From Micromonospora terminaliae (GTDB taxonomy: Bacteria; Actinomycetota; Actinomycetes; Mycobacteriales; Micromonosporaceae), in NCBI RefSeq assembly GCF_009671205.1, contig NZ_CP045309.1, positions 1,302,001 to 1,366,000 of the forward strand: a stretch of DNA of 64,000 nt. Direction: 5' to 3'. Below, one piece after another: positions 1 through 11,034 of the stretch (its first letter is position 1; every line of letters starts with the position of its first letter). Under the pieces are notes generated by a model, which was not told the origin of the DNA, made no database searches, and saw only the letters and a list, made by a program, of their open reading frames with translations. The position numbers and the translations under genes are program-made.

Positions 1-356
1 GTCGCGGACGGGGGCACCGCCGGATGGCCGTCCGCGCGACGGCCGTAGACGGCACCGGCGGATCGCCGCGTAACGGGCATCTCCCGATGGCCGGTGTCGC
101 CGTACGTCGGCCGGTAGGGCCTGCCGCCGTCTGCCGGTCCGCCAACCTGTGGCATCCGCGTCCTTCCCCCGACCACTACGAACACGCCGGGAAGAACCTA
201 GCAACCGCCCCTCCGCCGAGGCTGCCGGCAGCCGACATCTGCCACGACCCGGTCGACGGCCGGTGGGCCGAGCACGGTCGGGCGGTGCGGTGGCAGCGGC
301 GGTGGTCCGGTGTCAGACTCGGCAGCGGGGACCGCCGCAGCGAGGGACGTGGACGC
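1..356. other. Intergenic / upstream region with no convincing gene
   Basis: No convincing gene is visible here. The reading frame of the following ATPase stays open upstream, but that stretch is rich in Arg, Pro and Gly with no recognisable domain and looks like GC-rich shadow. A short perfect hairpin (7-bp stem, bases 26-32 and 38-44, loop cgcgc) could be the terminator of a gene lying before the window. Confidence 0.5.
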
Positions 357-1817
357 ATGGGGTATGAGGTCAGGCCGGACGAGGAGACCTGGACACCGCT
401 CGGCGCCCGGGTCACCGTCGTCGACGCCGCCGCGCTGCTCACCGCCGCCGCCGCCGGCCCGGTCGAGCTGCTGGCCGGCACCGACTTCCCGGCCCCGGTC
501 CGCGAGGTCCGCAGCAGCGTCCGGGCCCACGACGGCGTGCACCGCTTCGAGGCGTACCTGCGAGTCGACGGGCCCGGCTCGACCGTCGGGCTGCTCGCCC
601 TCGGTATCGCCGGCCCGGTCGGGCTCCTGCTCGCCCAGCGGCTCGCCGCGGGTACCGGGGACGGGCTGGCCGCCGGCGTCGGCCGGGTGGCCGCCGAGGC
701 CGGCCGGCGGCTCGGGCTGCGCCCCGCCGACACCGCGCTCGCCGAAACACCTCGCGACCGGGCCGGTCAGGACGTGCTGCGCACCGCCGAGGAGCTGGGG
801 CTGCGCCCGCGGGTCAGCCAGGACGGCGGAGCGCTGACCGTCCGCGCCTCGGTGCCCAGCGCCGAGGTGACCCCGGCGCACCTGCGCGCCATGGTCGAGC
901 TGGTGCTCCAGACCGTACGCGAGCTGGCCGGCGACACCCCGGAGCCGACGGTGCTGCGCGGCCGGACGTACACCGTGGGCCGGCGCGAGGCCATCACGAC
1001 GCCGGCCGGCAGCGCGACGGTGACCCTCGACCAGGTCGGCGGACTGGCCGAGGTCGTCGGCCGGTTCCGCGAGGTCGCGGTGTCGTTCCGGCACCCGCAG
1101 GCCATGGCCCGCTGGGGCGCGCGGCGACCGCAGGGCATCCTGCTGTACGGGCCGCCGGGCACCGGCAAGACCATGCTGGCCCGGGCCCTCGCGAACGAGA
1201 TCGGCGCGGACTTCGTGGAGATCCGCACCCCGGAGATCCTGGACAAGTTCCTCGGCGGCTCCGAACGCAACATCAAGCGGATCTTCCGGGAGGCGCGCCG
1301 CTACCGGCGGCCCACCGTCATGCTCTTCGACGAGTTCGACAGCATCATCAGCTACGCCGGCTCCGGCGGCGACGCGGCCAGCCAGGCGGTCAACGCGGTG
1401 GCCGGCATCTTCAAGCAGGAGATGAACACGCTGTTCGAGGAGAACCCGGACGTCATCGTGGTGGCCACCACCAACTTCCCGCAGCGGGTGGACGCCTCGC
1501 TGACCCGGTCCGGCCGCTTCGACCTCAAGATCTCCATCCCGGCGCCGGACGAGGCCGGCCGCGCCGAGATCCTCGCCAAGATGATCCGGGAGCTCATCGA
1601 CCGGCACGAGCGGCCCGGCTTCCGGATGTTCGCCGCGGACGTCGACCCCGCCGCGCTGGCCGCCGCCACGCCCGGCCTCACCGGGGCCGACCTGCGGGAG
1701 GTGCTGCGCCGGGTGCAACTCGCCAAGGCGCTCCGGGAGGCCACGGAGGGTGCGCCGCCCGCCCCGATCAGTCAGGATGACCTCCGAGAGGCCGTCGCGG
1801 GGCTGCGCCGCGGCTGA
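357..1817 (+). CDS. AAA+ family ATPase
   Basis: This is a cytoplasmic AAA+ ATPase of 486 residues with one C-terminal AAA module (about residues 225-475) behind an N-terminal domain of about 220 residues that I do not recognise. Visible motifs are a Walker A (GPPGTGKT, residues 265-272, Lys271), a Walker B (VMLFDEFD, Glu326), a sensor-1 Asn in ATTNFP, and the arginine-finger box TRSGRFD. It resembles FtsH/proteasomal-type AAA cores but has no protease domain or membrane segment. I chose the ATG at 357 because a purine-rich GAGGGACG lies upstream and because homology-like sequence starts there; the longer open frame reads as noise. The next gene follows after 23 bases, so the two may be co-transcribed. 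The substrate cannot be told from the sequence. Confidence 0.85.
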   Translation: MGYEVRPDEETWTPLGARVTVVDAAALLTAAAAGPVELLAGTDFPAPVREVRSSVRAHDGVHRFEAYLRVDGPGSTVGLLALGIAGPVGLLLAQRLAAGTGDGLAAGVGRVAAEAGRRLGLRPADTALAETPRDRAGQDVLRTAEELGLRPRVSQDGGALTVRASVPSAEVTPAHLRAMVELVLQTVRELAGDTPEPTVLRGRTYTVGRREAITTPAGSATVTLDQVGGLAEVVGRFREVAVSFRHPQAMARWGARRPQGILLYGPPGTGKTMLARALANEIGADFVEIRTPEILDKFLGGSERNIKRIFREARRYRRPTVMLFDEFDSIISYAGSGGDAASQAVNAVAGIFKQEMNTLFEENPDVIVVATTNFPQRVDASLTRSGRFDLKISIPAPDEAGRAEILAKMIRELIDRHERPGFRMFAADVDPAALAAATPGLTGADLREVLRRVQLAKALREATEGAPPAPISQDDLREAVAGLRRG

Positions 1818-1840
1818 CGACGGCCGGCGGAAGGAGCACC

Positions 1841-3658
1841 GTGTCGTCGTCCACCCTGCTGTCCCGTCGCGATCTGGCGTTCCTGCTGCACGACTGGCTC
1901 GACGTCGGCCGGCTGACCGAGCGGCCGCGCTACGCCGAGCACTCGCGGGAGACCTTCGACGCCGTGCTGGACCTCGCCGCGCAGGTCGCCGCCGAGCAGT
2001 TCGCCCCGCACAACCGGGCCGCCGACGCCAGCGAGCCGACCTTCGACGGGCAGCGGGTCCGCACGATCCCGCAGGTGAAGGCGGCCCTGGACGCGTACGC
2101 CCGCACCGGCCTGCTGGCCGCCACCATGGACGAGTCGGTCGGCGGCCTGCAGCTGCCGCACGCCGTGGCCGCCGCCTGCTCCGCCTGGTTCCAGGCCGCC
2201 AACGTGGCCACCGCCGCCTACCCGTTCCTCACCCTCGGCAACGCCAACCTGCTGCTCGCCCACGGCAGCGCCGAGCAGATCGACACCTGGGTCCGGCCGA
2301 TGGTGGAGGGCCGGTTCTTCGGCACCATGTGCCTGTCCGAACCGCAGGCCGGCAGCTCGCTCGCCGACATCACCACGCGCGCCGAGCCGCAGGACGACGG
2401 GACGTACCGGCTGGCCGGCACCAAGATGTGGATCTCCGGCGGGGAGCACGACCTGGCCGAGAACATCGTCCACCTGGTGCTCGCCCGGATCCCCGGCGCG
2501 CCGCCCGGCGTGAAGGGCATCTCGCTGTTCATCGTGCCGAAGGTGCTCCTGGACACCGACGGCGCGCTCGGCCCGCGCAACGACGTGGTGCTGGTCGGGC
2601 TCAACCACAAGCTCGGCTACCGGGGCACCACGAACACCCTGCTCAACTTCGGCGAGGGCGTGCACCGCCCGTACGGGCGGGCCGGGGCGGTCGGCTACCT
2701 GGTGGGGGAGCCGCACCAGGGGCTGGCGCAGATGTTCCACATGATGAACGAGGCCCGCATCGGAGTCGGCGCCGGCGCCACCGCGCTCGGCTACACCGGC
2801 TACCTGAAGTCCGTCGCGTACGCCCGGCAGCGCCCCCAGGGCCGGCCGGTCGCCGACAAGGACCCCACGGCCCCGCAGGTGCCGATCGTGGCGCACGCCG
2901 ACGTACGCCGGATGCTGCTGGCGCAGAAGAGCTACGTGGAGGGCGCGCTCGCGTTGATCCTCTACTGCGGGCGGCTGCTCGACGAGGAGAAGACCGCCCC
3001 GGCCGAGGCCGACCGCAGCCGGGCGCACCTGCTGCTGGACCTGCTCACCCCGATCGCCAAGAGCTGGCCGTCCCAGTGGTGCCTGGCCGCCAACGACCTG
3101 GCCATCCAGGTGCACGGCGGCTACGGCTACACCCGCGACTACGACGTCGAGCAGCACTGGCGGGACAACCGGCTCAACCCGATCCACGAGGGCACCCACG
3201 GCATCCAGGCGCTGGACCTGCTCGGCCGCAAGGTCACCATGCGCGCCGGCGCCGGCCTGGAGCTGCTGCTGGAGACCATCCGGGCCACCGTCACCCGGGC
3301 CTGGAAGACCGACGGTGAGGCGGCCGAGCTGGCCGGGCGGCTCGGCGCGGCGGTCGACCGGATCGCCGTGGCCACCCGGCGGCTGCACGGCGCGGGCGAC
3401 CCCGAGGTGACGTTGGCCAACGCCTCGCTCTACCTGGAGGCGGTCGGCCACGTGGTGATCGCCTGGATGTGGCTGGAGCAGCTGCTCGCCGTCGAGGCCC
3501 TGGGCAGCCCGGACGGCCCGGACGCCGACTTCCTGGCCGGCAAGCGGCAGGCCGCCCGCTACTTCTTCCGCTACGAGCTGCCCCGCACCGGGCCGCAGTT
3601 CGACCTCCTGGAGAGCCTGGACCGCACCACCCTGGACACCCGCGAGACCTGGTTCTGA
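1841..3658 (+). CDS. Acyl-CoA dehydrogenase, long (about 600-residue) type
   Basis: This flavoenzyme should oxidise an acyl-CoA to the 2-enoyl-CoA and pass electrons to ETF. The protein has 605 residues, the length of the FadE5-like subfamily that carries an extra C-terminal helical domain. It shows the substrate and FAD-binding middle region (CLSEPQAGSS, then MWISGGEHD). The expected catalytic Glu is Glu450 in IHEGTHGIQALDLLGRK, a close match to the family box. The start is a GTG preceded by GGAAGGAG. A strong hairpin follows directly, shared with the convergent xylanase gene. The chain-length preference cannot be read from the sequence. Confidence 0.9.
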   Translation: MSSSTLLSRRDLAFLLHDWLDVGRLTERPRYAEHSRETFDAVLDLAAQVAAEQFAPHNRAADASEPTFDGQRVRTIPQVKAALDAYARTGLLAATMDESVGGLQLPHAVAAACSAWFQAANVATAAYPFLTLGNANLLLAHGSAEQIDTWVRPMVEGRFFGTMCLSEPQAGSSLADITTRAEPQDDGTYRLAGTKMWISGGEHDLAENIVHLVLARIPGAPPGVKGISLFIVPKVLLDTDGALGPRNDVVLVGLNHKLGYRGTTNTLLNFGEGVHRPYGRAGAVGYLVGEPHQGLAQMFHMMNEARIGVGAGATALGYTGYLKSVAYARQRPQGRPVADKDPTAPQVPIVAHADVRRMLLAQKSYVEGALALILYCGRLLDEEKTAPAEADRSRAHLLLDLLTPIAKSWPSQWCLAANDLAIQVHGGYGYTRDYDVEQHWRDNRLNPIHEGTHGIQALDLLGRKVTMRAGAGLELLLETIRATVTRAWKTDGEAAELAGRLGAAVDRIAVATRRLHGAGDPEVTLANASLYLEAVGHVVIAWMWLEQLLAVEALGSPDGPDADFLAGKRQAARYFFRYELPRTGPQFDLLESLDRTTLDTRETWF

Positions 3659-3668
3659 CACCGGCGGC

Positions 3669-3700
3669 GCGGTGTGGCGGCCGAGTCGCCGCCACACCGC
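3669..3700. terminator. Bidirectional hairpin terminator between convergent genes
   Basis: A perfect 12-bp stem (bases 3669-3680 pairing with 3689-3700) with an 8-base loop lies in the 57-base gap between the stop codons of the acyl-CoA dehydrogenase and the xylanase. There is no U-tract, as is usual for actinomycete terminators. Confidence 0.7.
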
Positions 3701-3715
3701 CACCGGCGCCTCCGA

Positions 3716-5537
<1,822 letters not shown>

Positions 5538-6191
5538 TCAGGACGTGCGGCGGGCGAGCAGCGTCGAGTCGTGGATGCCGACCGTCACGCCGTCGCGGGT
5601 CACCGTCCGCGGCCGCTGCTCCACCACGAGGGCCTCGAAGTCGTCCGGCAGGCCGGGCAGCAGGTCCTCGGCGACGAACATGGCCCGCCGCTGGCCGGCG
5701 GTCAGGTGGGTGAACACCTCGGACGGCGCGTGACCGACCACGAGGAGGTGCCCGCCGGGCGCGACGGCACCGGCCAGCCGTCGGGTCACCGCCACCATCC
5801 CGCCGTCCGGCGGGTGCAGGAAATGGCTGGTGACGAGGTCGAAGGACCGCCCGTCCGCCGTGAAGGTCCGGGCGTCGACCTGCCACCAGTCGGTCCGGTC
5901 GGCGACCCCGGCCTGCTCGGCGTGGCGGGCGGCGCGGGCCAGGCCGTTGGCGGAGAAGTCCGCGCCGGTGACCCGCCAGCCCTGCCGGGCCAGCCAGATC
6001 ACGTCGCCGCCCTCGCCGCAGCCGACGTCGAGCGCGGTGCCCGGCGTCAGCCCGGCCACCTCGGCGACGAGCTGCGCGTTGGGGTTCCCGCTCCAGACCT
6101 GCTCCGGACCGGAGTACCGCTCGTCCCAGCTCGGCGGCTCGAACATGGCGGCCGCCTCCTCCTCGGAGAGCTGGTGTCCGTGTCCACTCAT
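5538..6191 (-). CDS. Class I SAM-dependent methyltransferase (TehB-like)
   Basis: This is a small cytoplasmic methyltransferase of 217 residues. The SAM-binding motif I reads ALDVGCGEGGD, followed by the acidic strand end GADFS and a post-I region VDARTF. The opening WDERYSGPEQVWSGNPN is the signature of the TehB-like group also seen in the 13271-13876 gene, so the two are distant paralogues. The ATG at 6191 is supported by GGAAGGA upstream. The substrate is unknown; relatives act on tellurite, thiols or small metabolites. Confidence 0.85.
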   Translation of the reverse strand: MSGHGHQLSEEEAAAMFEPPSWDERYSGPEQVWSGNPNAQLVAEVAGLTPGTALDVGCGEGGDVIWLARQGWRVTGADFSANGLARAARHAEQAGVADRTDWWQVDARTFTADGRSFDLVTSHFLHPPDGGMVAVTRRLAGAVAPGGHLLVVGHAPSEVFTHLTAGQRRAMFVAEDLLPGLPDDFEALVVEQRPRTVTRDGVTVGIHDSTLLARRTS

Positions 6192-6506
6192 GCGGCGGCT
6201 TCCTTCCGGTGCTGTGCTGTCCACGCCCCCAGCATCCGGAACGCTCCCGGCACCGACAACGTTTCTTGCCATTTCCGCAAACCGTGGCGGGTGGCGCGAG
6301 CGGGCACCGGCCCGCCTCGCCGCCAAGGCGTACGGCCGGCCGACCGCCGGTGGCCGCGGCACCTACGTCTCGTTCCCCGTGCCGGACCGGCCCGAGCTGG
6401 TGGCCCTGGTCGACGCGGCCGCCGGCCGCGCCGCCACGTTGTGGGCCGCGCATCGCGGCCTCGGCTGACGGCCGGGGATGTCGGGGGCGGGCGGTACGGT
6501 CCGCCC
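6192..6506. other. Intergenic region, possible gene remnant
   Basis: I see no complete gene here. On the plus strand, a frame ending at 6468 reads convincingly coding-like for about 45 residues (for example GTYVSFPVPDRPELVALVD), but it has no start near it and merges upstream into the shadow of the methyltransferase. It may be the tail of a decayed gene. The region also holds the divergent promoters of the methyltransferase and the SnoaL-like gene; a TACGGT -10 element lies at 6495-6500. Confidence 0.35.
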
Positions 6507-6890
6507 GTGGACGACACCACCAGGACCCGGCGGGCCGCGCACGACTACGTCGACCGTCTGGAGCACCGCGACTGGTCCGGGCTGGCCGGCCTGCTCACCG
6601 ACGACGTGGTCTACGAGATGCCGCAGACCCGGGAGCGCATCCGCGGCAGGGACAGGTTCCTGCGGTTCAACATCGACTACCCCGGTGACTGGCACCTGCG
6701 GATGCGGCGGGTGGTCGCGGACGACCGGACGGCCGCCCTGTGGCTCGACGTCCGGGTCGCCGCCGAGCAGCAGGACGCGTGTGTCTGGCTCGAGGTGTCC
6801 GAGGGTGGCCTGATCAGCCGCATCGTCGACTACTGGCCCGAGCCGTACGAGCCGCCGCCGGGCCGCGAACACCTGGTGGAACGGTGGTGA
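6507..6890 (+). CDS. SnoaL-like / NTF2-fold protein
   Basis: This 127-residue protein has the layout of the SnoaL-like NTF2 fold: an N-terminal helix with YVDRLEHRDW, the segment LLTDDVVYEMPQTRERIRG (a typical SnoaL_2 strand-helix), and a C-terminal strand ending DYWPEPYEPP. Family members are small cyclases, isomerases or ligand-binding proteins; which one applies here is unknown. The start is a GTG exactly six bases after a TACGGT -10 box (6495-6500), so the mRNA is probably leaderless. The gene converges on the GNAT gene with a 14-base gap. Confidence 0.75.
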   Translation: MDDTTRTRRAAHDYVDRLEHRDWSGLAGLLTDDVVYEMPQTRERIRGRDRFLRFNIDYPGDWHLRMRRVVADDRTAALWLDVRVAAEQQDACVWLEVSEGGLISRIVDYWPEPYEPPPGREHLVERW

Positions 6891-6904
6891 GCACCCGGCT
6901 CGGG

Positions 6905-7546
6905 TCAGAGGCCGAACATCGGCCGGCAGGCCGCCATCCCGTCCACCCGCGCCGGTGGCCGCTGCTGCCGGCTCCATCGCTCCCGGGTGAGCCGTAGGCG
7001 GTCGGAGACGAGCGCCTCGTCGCCGCGGGCGTCGACCGAGATGCCGTCGTGCTCGTAGCCGAGCTTGCGGGACACGCCCTGGGAGGCGTGGTTGTCCTGG
7101 AACACCTCGGTGCGCGCGGCACGTGCGCCGAGATGCTCGAAGGCCAGCGTCAGCAGGCCGACCCGAGCCTCGGTCCCGTAGCCCCGGCCCTGGTGCGCGA
7201 TGCCGAGCCACGACGAGGTCATGACCTCACGGACCACGGGGAAGTCGCGCCCGCGCAGCGTGACCACGCCGAGCGGGTCCCCGTCCCGGAAGACTCCGAG
7301 ACCCAGGCCCCACGCCGCCACGCTCCAGTCGCCGAGCCGGCCCCAGTGTCCCTGCAGGACGCGCCGCGCCCGGTCCTCGGCCCCGCCCTCGGTCCACGGC
7401 GTCAGGAACGGGCGCTCGTCCGGGCGGTGCACTCCCCGGCCCGCGAGGCGGGCCAGCTCCGCCAGCTCCTCTTCCCGGGGCAGGCGGAGCTCAAGCCGGG
7501 ACGTGACGATGGTGAGGCCGTACAGGGGCCACAGGTCGGAGAGCAC
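6905..7546 (-). CDS. GNAT N-acetyltransferase, RimJ/RimL-like
   Basis: This is an acetyl-CoA-dependent acetyltransferase of 213 residues. It shows the opening strand TSRLELRLPREEE, the acetyl-CoA loop HQGRGYGTEAR (the Q/RxxGxG/A motif) and the late-motif segment VFQDNHASQGVSRKLGYEHDG, all as in the RimJ/RimL branch that acetylates protein N-termini or small amines. The start is GTG at 7546. The C-terminal 30 residues are Arg-rich and not part of the fold. The substrate is unknown. Confidence 0.85.
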   Translation of the reverse strand: MLSDLWPLYGLTIVTSRLELRLPREEELAELARLAGRGVHRPDERPFLTPWTEGGAEDRARRVLQGHWGRLGDWSVAAWGLGLGVFRDGDPLGVVTLRGRDFPVVREVMTSSWLGIAHQGRGYGTEARVGLLTLAFEHLGARAARTEVFQDNHASQGVSRKLGYEHDGISVDARGDEALVSDRLRLTRERWSRQQRPPARVDGMAACRPMFGL

Positions 7547-7603
7547 GGGCCCGATCCTGGCGACCGGGCCGCCGCCGCGCCACCGATTTGCGCGGCCGGC
7601 CCG

Positions 7604-8692
7604 TCACGCGAACTCGACGCCGGCGAGGGAGAGGCCACGGTACGCGGCGAGCCGTTCGGCCTGTTCGGCGATCGCCGTGCGCCGGGCGTCGGACAGTTTC
7701 CGCCAGGGCTGGACGACCGGCTTCAACGCCCTGCCCGATCTGCGGGGCCGCCAGGTGCCGACCAGTTCGCCGTCGTCCAGGACGGCGCCGGGGCGGCCCA
7801 GCACCGGCCACAACTCCTTGGCCCGGCCCGGGTCCGGCACCACGGTCTCCCGGTCCTTGGCTTGGAGGAGCAGGTCGAACGGGCCGAGCAGGCGGGTGGC
7901 CGGGGCGTCGGCCGACTCCAGCGCCGCTTCGTCGGCGGCCAGGAGCCAGCGCGTCTCGCCGTCGACCGGCACCTCGACCACGTCCTCCGGCCAGTGTGCC
8001 CTGACCTCCTTGACGGGGGCGTCGAGGTAACCGGCGACGTGCTTGGGGGTGGCCGGGCCGAGCAGCCGGAGGTACGCGCGGATGAGGTCGAACCGGTCGC
8101 CCGGTGCGGCCGCCTTCGCGAACCCGGTGATGCGCTCCAGGACCGGCGGCGACGTGTCGAGTCGCAGCTCCAGCCCGGCGCGGAGGGCGGCCAGCCGGAA
8201 CGGCATCTCGTACAGGTGGGTGGCGTTGCACGGCCGGCAGAACCGCAGGTACGGCTCGGGCAGCACCTCGGCGAGGCGGCCGGAGACGTCGCCCTTGACG
8301 GTCGGCCCGCGGACCACGGCGCGCATCCGGGCGGCCACCTCGTCGAGGGCCGCCAGGTTCCCGATCCCGGCCGCCTTCAACGGCCTGGCGGCGTCGTAGA
8401 TGCGTTTGCCCGCGTCGGCGTCGGAGAACGGCTCGACCGCGGCGGCCACCTCCGCCACATCGGCGCGGCGGTAGAGGTGTGGCGCGCCGCGGACCGTCCA
8501 GAGCAGGACCAGTTCCTCGCCGGACACCGCGGTCACGTCGACCCCGCGGACGGCCAGGGCCCACCGGCCACCGTCCGGGCCGGTGTCCTGCACCCCGATG
8601 TCGAGCACCGCGGTGTCCGTGAGCGTGCCCTCGGCCCGGTCGAGCTGCTGCGCCCGGACGCGGAAGTTCATCACCTGGCGACGATCGACCAC
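7604..8692 (-). CDS. Winged-helix DNA-binding protein of the HTH_42 / AlkZ-like family
   Basis: The 362-residue protein looks like the winged-helix family related to the AlkZ/YcaQ DNA glycosylases: an N-terminal RVRAQQLDR, the central FCRPCNATHLYE region, LIRAYLRLLGPATPKHVAGYL (helix-turn-helix-like), and the C-terminal LLGPFDLLLQAKDRETVVP followed by PGAVLDDGELVGTWRPRR. AlkZ-type enzymes excise alkylated or crosslinked bases; whether this member is an active glycosylase is unproven. The GTG at 8692 sits six bases after TAGGGT (8699-8704), a leaderless pattern. A later ATG at 8671 is the alternative start. Confidence 0.75.
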   Translation of the reverse strand: MVDRRQVMNFRVRAQQLDRAEGTLTDTAVLDIGVQDTGPDGGRWALAVRGVDVTAVSGEELVLLWTVRGAPHLYRRADVAEVAAAVEPFSDADAGKRIYDAARPLKAAGIGNLAALDEVAARMRAVVRGPTVKGDVSGRLAEVLPEPYLRFCRPCNATHLYEMPFRLAALRAGLELRLDTSPPVLERITGFAKAAAPGDRFDLIRAYLRLLGPATPKHVAGYLDAPVKEVRAHWPEDVVEVPVDGETRWLLAADEAALESADAPATRLLGPFDLLLQAKDRETVVPDPGRAKELWPVLGRPGAVLDDGELVGTWRPRRSGRALKPVVQPWRKLSDARRTAIAEQAERLAAYRGLSLAGVEFA

Positions 8693-8749
8693 GTGCCCAC
8701 CCTACGCAGCCGCCCGTCCCCGCCGGTCTGCCGCTCTAACCTTCTCGGC
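8693..8749. promoter_or_regulatory. Compact divergent leaderless promoter pair
   Basis: Only 57 bases separate two divergent start codons. Toward the left, TAGGGT (complement of 8699-8704) lies six bases before the GTG at 8692. Toward the right, TAACCT (8737-8742) lies seven bases before the ATG at 8750. No Shine-Dalgarno sequence fits either start, so both transcripts are probably leaderless and co-regulated. Confidence 0.55.
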
Positions 8750-9310
8750 ATGACAGAAAGCCGGCAGGTCCTGTTCATCCAGGGTGGCGGCGCGGGCGTG
8801 CACGACGAGTGGGACGACAAGCTCGTCGACAGCCTGCGGCGGGAGCTCGGGACCGGGTACGAGGTCCGCTACCCGCGCATGCCCGACGAGGACGACCCGA
8901 GCTACGCCAGCTGGGGTCCGGCGCTGCGGCGTGAGCTGGCGGCCCTGGCCGACGGCGCGGTCGTCGCCGGGCACTCGGTGGGCGCGACGATCCTCGTCCA
9001 CGCTCTCACCGAGCGGCCACCGGAGCGGGCACTCGGCGCGATCGTGCTGGTCGCCGCCCCGTTCGTCGGTGCCGGCGGCTGGCCCGGCGAGGAGTTCGCG
9101 CTGCCGCACGACCTCGGTACGCGGCTGCCCCACGGCGTGCCGGTGCACGTGTTCCACGGCCTCGGGGACGAGACCGCCCCACCGGCACACGCCGACCTCT
9201 ACGCCCACGCCATCCCGCAGGCACGGCTGCACCTGCTGCCCGGGCGCGACCACCAGCTGAACGACGACCTGAGCGAGGTGGCGACGGCGATCCGCCGGAC
9301 GGCCCGCTGA
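8750..9310 (+). CDS. Small alpha/beta hydrolase (RBBP9/YdeN-like)
   Basis: This 186-residue protein is a serine hydrolase of the RBBP9/YdeN type. It begins VLFIQGGGAG, has the nucleophile elbow GHSVGA, a late Asp in HGLGDETAP and a catalytic His in PGRDHQLND. The substrate is not predictable. The start lies seven bases after a TAACCT box, suggesting a leaderless mRNA, and the gene shares a promoter gap with the divergent winged-helix gene. It converges on the acyl-CoA ligase with only seven bases between stop codons. Confidence 0.85.
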   Translation: MTESRQVLFIQGGGAGVHDEWDDKLVDSLRRELGTGYEVRYPRMPDEDDPSYASWGPALRRELAALADGAVVAGHSVGATILVHALTERPPERALGAIVLVAAPFVGAGGWPGEEFALPHDLGTRLPHGVPVHVFHGLGDETAPPAHADLYAHAIPQARLHLLPGRDHQLNDDLSEVATAIRRTAR

Positions 9311-9317
9311 CGTGCGC

Positions 9318-10997
9318 TCAGCCCTCGGCGAGCAGGCGGTCGCGGACCTCGCGGCGGAGGACCTTGCCGATCTGCGAGCGGGGCAGCTCCTCGACCACCA
9401 CCACCCGGCGCGGCACCTTGTAGCCGGCGAGGTGCTGGCGGCAGGCCGAGCGGACCGAGTCCGGGCCGGCGCCCACACCGGGGTCCAGGACCACAGCGGC
9501 GACCACCTCCTCGCCGTTGCCGCCGGGCACGCCGACCGCGGCGGCCTCGCGGACGCCGGGGATCCGGAGCAGCGCCTCCTCCACCTCGGACGGGTAGACG
9601 TTGAACCCGCCCGTGATGATCAGCTCCTTGATCCGGTCGACCACGGTGATGAAGCCGTCGGCGTCCATGGTGACCACGTCGCCGGTGCGCAGCCAGCCGC
9701 CGGGCAGCAGCACCCGCGCCGTCTCGTCGGGGCGGTTCCAGTAGCCGGCGAACACCTGCGGGCCGCGGACCAGCAGCTCGCCCGCCTCGCCGGGGGCGCG
9801 GTCCCGGGTGGGGTCCTCCGGGTCGACGAGGCGCACCTCGGTGGAGGGGAACGGCACCCCGACCGTGCCGGGCCGGCGGGTCGGCGCGACCGGGTTGCCC
9901 AGGGTGATCGGCGAGGTCTCGGTCATCCCGTAGCCCTCGACCAGCAGGCCGCCGGTCACCGACTCCCACAGGTCCACGGTGGCCGGCGGGAGCGCCATGG
10001 CGCCGGAGATGGCGTACCGGACGGAGGTGAGGTCGACGCCGCGTTCGCGGGCCGCGGTGGCGAGCCGCGCGTAGATCGGCGGGACGGCGGGCAGGAAGGT
10101 CGGCGGGCGCCGGCGTGCCGCGTCGAGCACCTGGTCGACGTCGAAGCGGGGGAAGAGCACCAGGGCGGCGCCGATGCTCACCGCGAAGGTGAGGCAGAGC
10201 GTCAGCCCGTACGCGTGGAACAGCGGCAGCACCGCGTACACCGTCTCGGCGCCGTCGCGGAGGCCGGGCACCCAGGCCCGGCCCTGCGCGGCGTTGGCCC
10301 GCAGGTTGCGGTGGGTCAGCACCGCGCCCTTGGGGACACCGGTGGTGCCGCCCGTGTACTGGAGCAGCGCGACGTCGGTGGGCCGGGGCGCGGGGTGGTC
10401 GGCGGCCAGCGGGGCGGCCCCGGCGACCAGCGCCGACCAGGAGAGGGTGTCGGGGGCCGGGGCGGTCATGGCGGCCCGCGCGGCGCGGACCTTCGGCAGC
10501 GGCAGCCGCAGCGCCCAGCGCTTGAGCCGGGGCAGTGCCCCGGTGAGGTCGACGGCCACCACGGTCTCGACCGCGCCCCGTCCGGTGACGAGCGGCGCGA
10601 CCTTGTCCCACACCACGGCCACCCGGGCGCCGTGGTCGGTGAGCTGGTGGGCCAGCTCGTCGGCCGTGTAGAGCGGGTTGTGCTCGACCACCACCGCACC
10701 GAGGCGGAGCACCGCGTAGAAGGCGACGACGTGCTGGGGGCAGTTCGGCAGCACGAGGGCGACCCGGTCGCCCTTGCCGACGCCGAGCCGGCGCAGCGCC
10801 TCGGCGGCGCGGGCCACCTGGTCGGCCAGGCCGGCGTAGGTGGTGGTGGCGCCGTAGAAGTCGAGCGCCACGTGGGGCCCGAACCGGCGGGCGGCGTCGG
10901 TGAGCAGGTCGACCAGCGAGCCGGTCGGCTCCGCGATCTCGGCCGGTACGCCCGGGGCGTAGCTGCGCGTCCAGGGCCGCTGCGGGGTCGCGTCCAT
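9318..10997 (-). CDS. Long-chain fatty-acid-CoA ligase (AMP-binding)
   Basis: The enzyme should activate a fatty or aryl acid with ATP and CoA to the acyl-CoA. The 559-residue protein carries the AMP-binding core YTGGTTGVPKGA, the family box VEGYGMTETSP, the hinge TGDVVTMDADGF, and the C-terminal Lys in PRSQIGKVLRRE that catalyses adenylation. The ATG at 10997 follows GAGGAG. Upstream (11035-11072) are three evenly spaced octamer repeats that may be the operator of a lipid-responsive regulator. No transport or beta-oxidation gene adjoins it. Confidence 0.92.
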   Translation of the reverse strand: MDATPQRPWTRSYAPGVPAEIAEPTGSLVDLLTDAARRFGPHVALDFYGATTTYAGLADQVARAAEALRRLGVGKGDRVALVLPNCPQHVVAFYAVLRLGAVVVEHNPLYTADELAHQLTDHGARVAVVWDKVAPLVTGRGAVETVVAVDLTGALPRLKRWALRLPLPKVRAARAAMTAPAPDTLSWSALVAGAAPLAADHPAPRPTDVALLQYTGGTTGVPKGAVLTHRNLRANAAQGRAWVPGLRDGAETVYAVLPLFHAYGLTLCLTFAVSIGAALVLFPRFDVDQVLDAARRRPPTFLPAVPPIYARLATAARERGVDLTSVRYAISGAMALPPATVDLWESVTGGLLVEGYGMTETSPITLGNPVAPTRRPGTVGVPFPSTEVRLVDPEDPTRDRAPGEAGELLVRGPQVFAGYWNRPDETARVLLPGGWLRTGDVVTMDADGFITVVDRIKELIITGGFNVYPSEVEEALLRIPGVREAAAVGVPGGNGEEVVAAVVLDPGVGAGPDSVRSACRQHLAGYKVPRRVVVVEELPRSQIGKVLRREVRDRLLAEG

Positions 10998-11034
10998 CGC
11001 CGTCTCTCCTCGCTGCCGGATGACGGCCCTCAGC

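Noticed and set aside
24..356. N-terminal extension of the AAA+ ATPase to base 24
   Set aside because: The added 111 residues are Arg/Pro/Gly-rich without structure, and a purine-rich site precedes the ATG at 357.
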